A stretch of 7,434 bases of DNA, taken from contig JAGVCI010000111.1 in NCBI GenBank assembly GCA_020059985.1, forward strand, positions 1 to 7,434, read 5' to 3'. The notes under the pieces were generated by a model, which was not told the origin of the DNA, did not search any database, and saw only the letters and a program-made list of their open reading frames with translations. Of this stretch, positions 1 to 5,328 are shown in pieces. The stretch's first letter is position 1; the number at the start of each line of letters is the position of its first letter. The DNA is from Candidatus Peribacterales bacterium (GTDB taxonomy: Bacteria; Patescibacteriota; Gracilibacteria; Peribacterales; Peribacteraceae). Both the position numbers and the translations under genes were made by a program.

Positions 1-660
1 CTGCTGATGATCCGCAAAGAACCGAATCAGCCGATCGACTTTGATCCGGATGGAAAGACGATCCCGAATCTCTTCGATGAGTACGATCGTCTCGCCGATC
101 ACTACTTTAAACGGCACAAGGAACCGTTCGAGGATTTCGCACGGATCTGGAAATTGGCACACATCGATACTACGCATGACCCCGAGGATTTGTGGCAGAT
201 GCGCTTCTCCACCTTAAGTTTCGTCGTGCAGATGCCGCACCTCGATCTCTTCGAAGAAGCGGAGAAACTGAAGGGATCGGCACTCACGAAGAATGAGAAG
301 AGTGCACTCGAAGAGCGTGCGAAGTACGTGAAGCAGTGGCTCACGGAACATGCGCCTGAGGAATTCCGCTTCACGATCTTGGAAGCCGCTCCGAATGATC
401 TCTCACTCACTGCAGATCAGAAGAAAGCATTTACCGAAATCCTCGCAGCTCTCTCCTCCCCTTCTCTCAAGTGGGAGGGTCCCGAGATCCACGCAGCGAT
501 TCACGTCGTGAAAGAAAAACTTGGTGTCGATCCGAAGAATATTTTCCAACCGCTCTACATGCTCTTCCTTGGGAGGCAGAGCGGTCCACAGGTTGGCTGG
601 TTCCTCTCGACGTTCGAGAGAGACGAAGTGATCAAACGACTGGGAGACGTCACGAAGTAA
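1..660 (+). CDS. lysS: Class I lysyl-tRNA synthetase, C-terminal part (5' truncated by window)
   Basis: This is the C-terminal 219 codons of an archaeal-type (class I) lysine--tRNA ligase, which charges tRNA-Lys with lysine in the cytoplasm. Reading frame 1 is open from base 1, and the first in-frame ATG (base 7) is internal, so the true start lies left of the window. The segment RKEPNQPIDFDPDG followed by LFDEYDR is the conserved stretch that follows the catalytic domain in class I LysRS. The terminal helical anticodon-binding domain ends in the family's typical block, PLYMLFLGRQSGPQVGWF. Full-length members are about 500-550 residues, so a bit under half is visible; the HIGH and KMSKS-like motifs would be upstream. 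The gene (also called lysK) ends in TAA and overlaps the convergent glycosyltransferase gene by 11 bases. Class I LysRS occurs in most archaea, spirochaetes, some alphaproteobacteria and many CPR bacteria. Family identity is confident. Confidence 0.93.
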   Translation: MLMIRKEPNQPIDFDPDGKTIPNLFDEYDRLADHYFKRHKEPFEDFARIWKLAHIDTTHDPEDLWQMRFSTLSFVVQMPHLDLFEEAEKLKGSALTKNEKSALEERAKYVKQWLTEHAPEEFRFTILEAAPNDLSLTADQKKAFTEILAALSSPSLKWEGPEIHAAIHVVKEKLGVDPKNIFQPLYMLFLGRQSGPQVGWFLSTFERDEVIKRLGDVTK

Positions 661-1426
661 CCAGGTATCTCTCCTGCAATTGTCCGTACGGAGTGCGTGA
701 TGAGTACCGTTTTGTTTTTTCGCGTCCAATCAACGGATTGAGCCATTTCCAGGATTTCCGCCATTGGCGCCAGTTCTCGTGCCAGAGGTGTACCGCATAC
801 GTTTGATCGGTCACAGGCAATTGGTATGCGGGGTTGGTGAGATGCTTCATTTCCCAGTACGGGACGGGGCAGAACGTTTCCGGGGCCCGGACAAATTTTT
901 CCAGTGCATGGTCTCTAACAGCGCGATCGAGGAGAACAGGACCGGTAAGCACGGCGAGACTCTCTTCTGGTTTCATGAATCTCTGACGCAGCGCGGATGC
1001 TTCTTCGAAACATTGCTTCATGATTGGACTGTGTGGCGCCGCACCGATGACATTGGCATTCACGACAGTGCTACCGTCCGGTTGGCGCTGCGAAGCGAAG
1101 ACAAATTCTTCTCTGAAATCAAAGGGACGCAGGCAAACGACATCCATATCCACCCACATTCTCCCTTTTTTGTAGAGGAGTGCGTAGCGAAAGATATTGG
1201 AAAATGCAGAAGGACTTCCCCTGCAATACCCCGTCTCTGGAACAAAGAATTCTGTGTGGGAAAGAATGGCATTCCCATCTTTCACTGTTGTGCCCTCTGG
1301 AATATTTTTCACATCACCATAAACATACAACTGAAACGAATGTCCATGCGCAAGGAAAGAGCGGATGCAGAGCTGCTCCATAAGCGAGAGCTCATTGCCG
1401 ATCCAGAGCCCCTGTATCACTAACAC
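650..1426 (-). CDS. DXD-motif glycosyltransferase (GT32 / alpha-1,4-galactosyltransferase-like)
   Basis: A 258-residue protein resembling glycosyltransferases with the DXD sugar-binding region (Gly_transf_sug, with a Gb3-synthase-like C-terminus). The N-terminus, IQGLWIGNELS then IRSFLAHGHSFQLY, is the family's opening strand and helix. Residues 76-95 (SNIFRYALLYKKGRMWVDMD) carry the Arg of the SxxFRYxxLY helix and the metal- and nucleotide-sugar-binding DMD at 93-95. GPVLLDRAV (162-170) and AVHLWHENW (211-219) match the C-terminal acceptor-side motifs. The usual GG before the strand is KGR here. It would be a retaining, NDP-sugar-dependent cytoplasmic enzyme; the sugar is unknown. The start is GTG at 1426; an in-frame GTG at 1420 is an alternative. 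No Shine-Dalgarno is visible, but a TGATACGCT element lies 6 bases upstream. It follows the GT4 gene by 37 bases on the same strand and ends inside lysS. Confidence 0.85.
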   Translation of the reverse strand: MLVIQGLWIGNELSLMEQLCIRSFLAHGHSFQLYVYGDVKNIPEGTTVKDGNAILSHTEFFVPETGYCRGSPSAFSNIFRYALLYKKGRMWVDMDVVCLRPFDFREEFVFASQRQPDGSTVVNANVIGAAPHSPIMKQCFEEASALRQRFMKPEESLAVLTGPVLLDRAVRDHALEKFVRAPETFCPVPYWEMKHLTNPAYQLPVTDQTYAVHLWHENWRQWRKSWKWLNPLIGREKTKRYSSRTPYGQLQERYLVTS

Positions 1427-1432
1427 ACAAAG

Positions 1433-1441
1433 AGCGTATCA
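1433..1441 (-). promoter_or_regulatory. Possible extended -10 element of the DXD glycosyltransferase gene
   Basis: On the minus strand this reads TGATACGCT: a TGn extension plus a TAnnnT hexamer (3 of 6 matches to TATAAT). Its 3' end is 6 bases from the GTG start, the spacing expected for a leaderless transcript. There is no convincing -35. Alone it is weak; it is listed because the same arrangement recurs before other genes in this window. Confidence 0.3.
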
Positions 1442-1463
1442 CAGCTCAGAAGTGTCCATGTGC

Positions 1464-2561
1464 TTATCTGTTTCCACTGCCAATTTTGTCATATGCATCG
1501 GCATGTTCATGCGCGCAACGCTCAATGGAAAAGTATTCAACGGCAAAACGACGCGCCGCGTCCCCTCGCTCACGGCAGAGCACGCGATCACCAGTAAGTC
1601 GCAGCAATGCATTTGCCATACCCACCGCATCACCGACAGGAAGCAGATCTGCAAAAGAGTCGTCCATGTAATCAGGAATGCCTCCGATGTCGTTCGACAC
1701 GACAGGCAGACCGCTGCTGACTGCCTCGAGCAGTGCAGTATTTGCCGTAGAATCGAGGACAGGGTGCAAGAAAACTGATGCACACCGGTAAAGCATCTGC
1801 AACTCTCCATCTGACACACGATCATGCAGATGGACATTCGGATTGTTCTGCAATGTGTCCAGGTATCGCCGTTCTATCCCCTCGTGCCTCTGCGGGATGA
1901 CTACGTCAAACTGAATGCGTGGATCTGTACGAGTAGCAATGTCCACAACATGAACAAGAGTGGCGAAATCCCTCAGATGTCTCCCGCAGACTATTACCCG
2001 ACATGTGGGACGTTCGTTGTTCGAAGGTGAAAAAAAATCCGTATCTATGCCGTACAATATGTGGAAAATCGGACCATCGAATTGGTTTTTCAGATGCAAT
2101 GCATGTTCCTTACTCAGAACAACGATGCCATCTAATTTCGCAAAATGCGATGACGGATACTCCGTTCCCTTAGTCCAGCTAGGTGGCTGGTGAAACGTTG
2201 CAACCACCTTCGTCCGTGGAAGAAACCATTTGATGAGTGACGGCAGGAAGGCCATTTGATCTTCCGCGTACGTCAGGTGAACGATGTCTGGTTTCATCTT
2301 AAATGCATGGATGAAAGCACGAAGCTCAGCACGTGCACTGTCGGTGCTGTAGTACCGACTCGGACGCGCAGGTCTGAGCAGTACACGTACCAGTGCATGT
2401 TGCCGTCTGTTCCAGACTTTCCCCGGCACTTTCCACGTCGAAGAATACTGCAATGGAAACTGCTGCTGGAGCAGTGCAAATACCGGGTCATAACCGCTCT
2501 GCTTGGCATGCCAGCCGATGATCTGACGTAACAAAAGGACACGTGGCTGTCGGTGCTGCAT
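1464..2561 (-). CDS. GT4-family glycosyltransferase (GT-B fold)
   Basis: A 365-residue GT-B glycosyltransferase with typical GT4 length and layout. The N-terminal Rossmann half includes PDIVHLTYAEDQMAFLP (91-107), KVVATFHQPP (118-127) and LDGIVVLSKEHALHL (143-157). The linker HILYGIDTDFFSP (167-179) is the usual GT4 G(I/V)DxxxFxP hinge. The C-terminal donor half includes HLHDRVSDGELQMLYRCASVFLHP (244-267) and ALLEAVSSGLPVVSNDIGG (276-294). In the EX7E motif the second Glu is E279, while the position eight residues earlier is Ser271 (flanked by Asp270), a variation also seen in other GT4 subfamilies. It should be a retaining NDP-sugar transferase at the cytoplasmic face of the membrane; no transmembrane segment is evident. 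The ATG start has no Shine-Dalgarno but has TATACT 10 bases upstream. It lies 42 bases after the GT2 gene on the same strand. Confidence 0.92.
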   Translation of the reverse strand: MQHRQPRVLLLRQIIGWHAKQSGYDPVFALLQQQFPLQYSSTWKVPGKVWNRRQHALVRVLLRPARPSRYYSTDSARAELRAFIHAFKMKPDIVHLTYAEDQMAFLPSLIKWFLPRTKVVATFHQPPSWTKGTEYPSSHFAKLDGIVVLSKEHALHLKNQFDGPIFHILYGIDTDFFSPSNNERPTCRVIVCGRHLRDFATLVHVVDIATRTDPRIQFDVVIPQRHEGIERRYLDTLQNNPNVHLHDRVSDGELQMLYRCASVFLHPVLDSTANTALLEAVSSGLPVVSNDIGGIPDYMDDSFADLLPVGDAVGMANALLRLTGDRVLCRERGDAARRFAVEYFSIERCAHEHADAYDKIGSGNR

Positions 2562-2571
2562 AGCAGAGAGA

Positions 2572-2577
2572 AGTATA
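2572..2577 (-). promoter_or_regulatory. Possible -10 hexamer of the GT4 gene
   Basis: On the minus strand this reads TATACT, 5 of 6 matches to the bacterial -10 consensus, 10 bases before the ATG and inside the 42-base gap after the GT2 gene. The best -35-like string (TTGATG, overlapping the GT2 stop codon) is 24 bases away, too far for a standard promoter. If used, the transcript would start only a few bases before the ATG. Confidence 0.35.
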
Positions 2578-2603
2578 GTGTAGGGCAGCGCTTTTTCGTC
2601 GCA

Positions 2604-3542
2604 TCAAGCAGAGACTGTGTGCACGAGTGAGAAATAACGCTCTGCAAGAGCGGGGTGCACAGCGCCGTGCATGTACCCCAAACGGTAGAGCGCGGTGAGT
2701 TCATCGGAGAACGCATGTCGAGAGCGATGACGTTGCCACTCGTACAAGGAACGCGCAGTGCGACGTAATTTTCTCGAAAGTTTTGCATGATCTATTTTCT
2801 CGCGTACGGCCTCCGATACCCCCTGCCAGTAGAGTCTTTCTCGAAAAAAATCTTTTGTCATTCTTCTCTGAGGGATGGTGTGAACAACCGTAACAAGGGG
2901 GTGATAGAGCACACGCATTCCGGTCGCGATGATTCGATCCACCGCGTGTACATCCCCTTCTCCGAGAAGCAGATTCCCCCGCCGATCCAAGCGCGGATGG
3001 AACCCCCCGATCATTTCGAGGGCGCTTTTGCGAAAAGCGAAGTTTGCTCCAGCCAAAAACTCGTGTGGCTCGAGCACGTGCGTCGCGTTTCCCCAGTGTA
3101 TGACCGACAGGTACGGCAGAAGATCATCGACCAACCAGTCGGGCCGCGTTCCCTCCCAGTCGGCAGAGATAGGACCGCCAACCACGCCGATGTCCGGATA
3201 CTTATCGAACGCGAAGAGGATCTCTTCGAGCCACTCGGGAGATGCAACCGCATCATCGTCCAAGTACGCGACGATTTCTCCGCGTGCTTCTCTCTGTCCC
3301 GTATTTCTCGCAATGGAAAGTCCAACGCCTTGCTCGTACACGTACCGTACTCCCTGCGTAGCGAAAGAACGCACTGTGTCAGCCGTGTGGTCCGTCGATG
3401 CATTGTCGACGACAATCACTTCGTACCGATCGCGCGCAAGCGACTGGGCAAGGACACTCTGGATCGCCTTTTGGAGAGAGTCCGCACGATTATGCGTACA
3501 GATGATCGCAGTGATCTGCGGCGGATGGATGCTCTGCTGCAT
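2604..3542 (-). CDS. GT2-family glycosyltransferase (GT-A fold)
   Basis: A 312-residue inverting glycosyltransferase of the GT2 family. The opening ITAIICTHNRADSLQKAIQSVLAQ (10-33) is the GT-A first strand and helix. VIVVDNASTDHTADTV (43-58) binds the nucleotide. QGVGLSIARNTGQREARGEIVAYLDDDAVASPEWL (71-105) contains the metal-binding DDD at 95-97. LAGANFAFRKSALEMIGGF (163-181) is the acceptor-side block, and LLGEGDVHAVDRI (192-204) resembles the family's G-E-D-x-E region. The tail with VTVVHTIPQRRMTKDFFRERLYWQGVS is typical of soluble GT2 enzymes that build surface polysaccharides. I chose ATG at 3542 because it gives the usual short N-terminus; TTG at 3566 would add eight residues. No Shine-Dalgarno precedes either. 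It is the first gene of the right-to-left run and lies divergent from the CmcI-type gene at 3631. Confidence 0.94.
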   Translation of the reverse strand: MQQSIHPPQITAIICTHNRADSLQKAIQSVLAQSLARDRYEVIVVDNASTDHTADTVRSFATQGVRYVYEQGVGLSIARNTGQREARGEIVAYLDDDAVASPEWLEEILFAFDKYPDIGVVGGPISADWEGTRPDWLVDDLLPYLSVIHWGNATHVLEPHEFLAGANFAFRKSALEMIGGFHPRLDRRGNLLLGEGDVHAVDRIIATGMRVLYHPLVTVVHTIPQRRMTKDFFRERLYWQGVSEAVREKIDHAKLSRKLRRTARSLYEWQRHRSRHAFSDELTALYRLGYMHGAVHPALAERYFSLVHTVSA

Positions 3543-3556
3543 GAAGAAAGGCTTCA

Positions 3557-3565
3557 ACTGTACCA
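3557..3565 (-). promoter_or_regulatory. Possible extended -10 element of the GT2 gene
   Basis: On the minus strand this reads TGGTACAGT: TGn plus TACAGT (4 of 6 matches to TATAAT), 14 bases before the ATG at 3542, in the 88-base gap shared with the divergent CmcI-type gene. It would give a leader of roughly 8 bases. No clear -35 is visible. Confidence 0.3.
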
Positions 3566-3630
3566 AAACGCACAGAAACTACTCAAACAGGCACCCTTGC
3601 AGTAGGCTGGAACAGCACTATTTGCCGACC

Positions 3631-4359
3631 ATGCCGGAACTCGAACGAAGACACTATTGGCACCACACAAACCTCATCGCACATCTGAGACACGCGTGGC
3701 GCACCAAACGTTTTGTGGACACTTTTTTCCACGCGCTCTATTTCTATTCGGACAAACGCACATGGAACAACACGTTTTGGATGGGAGTTCCTACTCAAAA
3801 ATGTCCACTCGATATGTGGGTGTATCAAGACATTCTCTACGAGACGAAACCGGATCTTATCATCGAAACCGGTACCTATTTCGGTGGAAGTGCACTGTAT
3901 CTCGCACATGTCTGCGATGCGTTGGGGAGAGGAAAAATAGTGACGATCGACATCGCTCCCAAAGAAAAATTGCCTAACCATCCGCGCATTACGTATCTCA
4001 CAGGATCGTCCGTAAACGCGGAAACGATAGAAAAAGTTCATACGTATGCGAAAGATGCTGCCCGAGTGATGGTCATTCTCGATTCAGACCACCACAAAGA
4101 TCATGTACTCAGTGAGATGCGTGCCTACGCCTCTTTTGTCACGCCCGGTTGTTACATGATTGTGGAAGACACAAATCTGAACGGTCATCCGGTCGTACCA
4201 GAAATGGGCCCAGGACCTATGGAAGCAACAAGGGAGTTTCTGAAGGATCGATCGGACTTCGTCATCGACACGAGCCGCGAAAAATATTTCCTCAGCCAGA
4301 ATCCATCGGGCTACCTGCGGCGAGCTGTGCAAAATGCTTCTGGCATGTTGCCCGTATGA
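3631..4359 (+). CDS. CmcI / cephalosporin-hydroxylase-family protein, probable sugar O-methyltransferase (copy 1)
   Basis: A 242-residue protein of the CmcI family, a SAM-dependent methyltransferase fold that includes mycobacterial rhamnosyl O-methyltransferases as well as the cephalosporin-pathway enzyme. WNNTFWMGVPTQKCPLDMW (45-63) is the family's entry segment. LIIETGTYFGGSALYLA (76-92) is the glycine-rich SAM-binding motif, and TIDI (105-108) is the acidic strand-2 end. VILDSDHHKDHVL (148-160) and MIVEDTNLNGHPV (176-188) carry D153, E179 and D180, whose spacing matches the Mg-binding Asp and Glu-Asp of CmcI. The GPGPMEA and NPSGYL blocks complete the C-terminus. Among glycosyltransferases it most likely methylates a sugar hydroxyl; the substrate is unknown. 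The start is ATG at 3631, although the frame stays open far upstream as antisense to the GT2 gene. No Shine-Dalgarno or good -10 is visible. It converges on a paralogue at 4511-5200. Confidence 0.87.
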   Translation: MPELERRHYWHHTNLIAHLRHAWRTKRFVDTFFHALYFYSDKRTWNNTFWMGVPTQKCPLDMWVYQDILYETKPDLIIETGTYFGGSALYLAHVCDALGRGKIVTIDIAPKEKLPNHPRITYLTGSSVNAETIEKVHTYAKDAARVMVILDSDHHKDHVLSEMRAYASFVTPGCYMIVEDTNLNGHPVVPEMGPGPMEATREFLKDRSDFVIDTSREKYFLSQNPSGYLRRAVQNASGMLPV

Positions 4360-4445
4360 AAGGATAGCCCTATGTCGGTATTGTGGAGAAGGAAAGCCAA
4401 CGGAGAAAAATGCGGAAACGAGACCATGTCAGGGCTTCCCGGCGG

Positions 4446-4454
4446 TGTTACAGT
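4446..4454 (+). promoter_or_regulatory. Possible extended -10 element in front of the GT8 5' remnant
   Basis: The string TGTTACAGT sits 6 bases before the ATG at 4461. It differs by one base from TGTTACACT, found 8 bases before the GTG start of the intact GT8-GT4 gene. Its survival ahead of a gene remnant supports its being part of the duplicated unit. If active, it would drive transcription into the antisense strand of the second CmcI-type gene. Confidence 0.35.
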
Positions 4455-4460
4455 GCCTCT

Positions 4461-4508
4461 ATGTCTCGCGTTGCCGTCTGCACCGTCGTCACCAAAGCAC
4501 AGCGGTAA
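4461..4508 (+). pseudogene. Truncated 5' end of a GT8-type glycosyltransferase gene
   Basis: ATG at 4461 opens a frame reading MSRVAVCTVVTKAQR, then TAA at 4506-4508. This closely matches the start of the intact GT8-GT4 gene, MATTAICTVVTKSHVSFA, in the same frame. Twenty consecutive bases (4477-4496) are identical to 5345-5364. Similarity stops right after the shared VTK, and only two bases separate the TAA from the stop codon of the convergent CmcI-type gene. The remainder of the GT8 domain is absent, so this is a remnant, not a functional enzyme. The TGTTACAGT element 6 bases upstream parallels the one before the intact gene. The flanking 4360-4460 shows no recognisable gene and no convincing terminator hairpin. 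A new short peptide gene is a less likely alternative. Confidence 0.7.
4477..4496 (+). repeat. 20-base direct repeat, copy 1 (in GT8 remnant)
   Basis: Exact copy of 5345-5364, in the same orientation and the same codon phase, encoding the shared C-T-V-V-T-K block of GT8 N-termini. The bases just outside both ends differ. The copies are 868 bases apart and bracket the whole second CmcI-type gene and its promoter region. Confidence 0.9.
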
Positions 4509-4510
4509 TT

Positions 4511-5200
4511 TCATCGCACACGCTTGAGATAACCCGACGGATTGGTGGTGAGGAAGAATTTTTCCCGGCTACTGTCGACTGCAAAGTCGTGATTTTTCTG
4601 TAGAAATTCGCGCACCGCTTCCATGGGCCCGGGACCAAACTCGGGTACCACAGGATGGCCATTGAGGTTCGTGTCTTCCACGATGAGGTAACTTCCCACT
4701 GTCACCAGCGGCGCGAAGAGCTCCATTTCACGGAGCACGTGATCTTTGGAATGATCGGAATCCAAAATTACCAGAACAACTGAAGCATTGTGTGCGATAT
4801 TCTGCATTTCTTTCACGACCAGAGAACTGGTGGACGGTCCGTGAATGTATGTGATGCGCGGATGCTGAGGTCTGTCCGGTCGCGATTCGATATCTATCGA
4901 AACGACAGCTCCTTTCCCCAGGGCATCGCAGACATGTGCGAGGAACAACGCACTCCCGCCCTTGTAGGTTCCGGATTCGATGATCACATCAGGCCGGATT
5001 TCCGTACAGATTTCTTGGTAGACCCACAAATCTAGCGGGAACTTCCATATGGGAGTGCCAATCCAGAATGTGTTCTGCCATGTGCGCGATGCCTGACGAT
5101 AATAGAGAGCGTGAAATTCCTCTACCGCGCCGGTTAACCGCAGAAGGTTTTTAGTGGAAAAGCGCGCAATGCGTCGTGGGATGTACGAGAGAAACTGCAT
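4511..5200 (-). CDS. CmcI / cephalosporin-hydroxylase-family protein, probable sugar O-methyltransferase (copy 2)
   Basis: A 229-residue paralogue of the CmcI-type protein encoded at 3631-4359, about 60% identical over the aligned core by eye, on the opposite strand. It shares TWQNTFWIGTP (40-50), the SAM-binding segment VIIESGTYKGGSALFLA (72-88), SIDI, VILDSDHSKDHVL (144-156), LIVEDTNLNGHPVVPE (172-187), GPGPMEAVREFL and the closing NPSGYLKR. The putative metal ligands are D149, E175 and D176. The N-terminal 25 residues are unrelated to copy 1 and basic (YIPRRIARFSTK). The start is ATG at 5200; an in-frame GTG at 5221 would add seven residues but has a GAGGGG string only one base away, too close for a ribosome site. 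It is divergent from the GT8-GT4 gene and probably O-methylates a glycan, perhaps at a different position or sugar from copy 1. Confidence 0.88.
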   Translation of the reverse strand: MQFLSYIPRRIARFSTKNLLRLTGAVEEFHALYYRQASRTWQNTFWIGTPIWKFPLDLWVYQEICTEIRPDVIIESGTYKGGSALFLAHVCDALGKGAVVSIDIESRPDRPQHPRITYIHGPSTSSLVVKEMQNIAHNASVVLVILDSDHSKDHVLREMELFAPLVTVGSYLIVEDTNLNGHPVVPEFGPGPMEAVREFLQKNHDFAVDSSREKFFLTTNPSGYLKRVR

Positions 5201-5209
5201 GTGGGGAAA

Positions 5210-5218
5210 ATGGTAGCA
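5210..5218 (-). promoter_or_regulatory. Possible extended -10 element of CmcI-type gene copy 2
   Basis: On the minus strand this reads TGCTACCAT: TGn plus TACCAT (4 of 6 matches to TATAAT), 9 bases before the ATG at 5200. No clear -35 is visible. It lies in the 128-base gap shared with the divergent GT8-GT4 gene. Confidence 0.3.
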
Positions 5219-5311
5219 CACCCCTCATTCTCGATTTGGTATTAGGAAGACACCAGCAAACGGAATGACGTAGTTTCGCGGAACATCAGCCAGGCAATGC
5301 TATTTTTGTGA

Positions 5312-5320
5312 TGTTACACT
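5312..5320 (+). promoter_or_regulatory. Possible extended -10 element of the GT8-GT4 gene
   Basis: The string TGTTACACT is a TGn extension plus TACACT (4 of 6 matches to TATAAT), ending 8 bases before the GTG at 5329. A near-identical element precedes the GT8 remnant at 4461. No convincing -35 is seen 16-18 bases upstream. The transcript would be leaderless or carry a leader of a few bases. Confidence 0.4.
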
Positions 5321-5328
5321 AATCCCCC

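Noticed and set aside
471..1423. Plus-strand frames at 471-806 and 764-1423
   Set aside because: They are antisense or alternate frames of lysS and the DXD glycosyltransferase, whose conserved motifs fix the coding strand.
2787..3605. Long plus-strand frames antisense to the GT2 gene, including the upstream extension of the CmcI frame from 2929
   Set aside because: The minus strand encodes an unmistakable GT2 enzyme. The CmcI homology begins only after 3631, and the 234 codons before it are composition shadow.
3597..3624. TTGCAG / TATTTG pair (16-base spacer) as a promoter for CmcI copy 1
   Set aside because: The -10 matches only 3 of 6 positions and lacks the final T seen at the other starts; too weak to annotate.
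4366..4436. AGCCCT ... AGGGCT inverted repeat after CmcI copy 1, as a possible terminator
   Set aside because: The six-base arms are separated by 59 bases and no T tract follows either arm, so it is not a plausible intrinsic terminator.
5202..5230. GAGGGG string upstream of CmcI copy 2 as a Shine-Dalgarno site
   Set aside because: It is one base from the GTG at 5221 and about 20 bases from the ATG at 5200, so neither spacing works.
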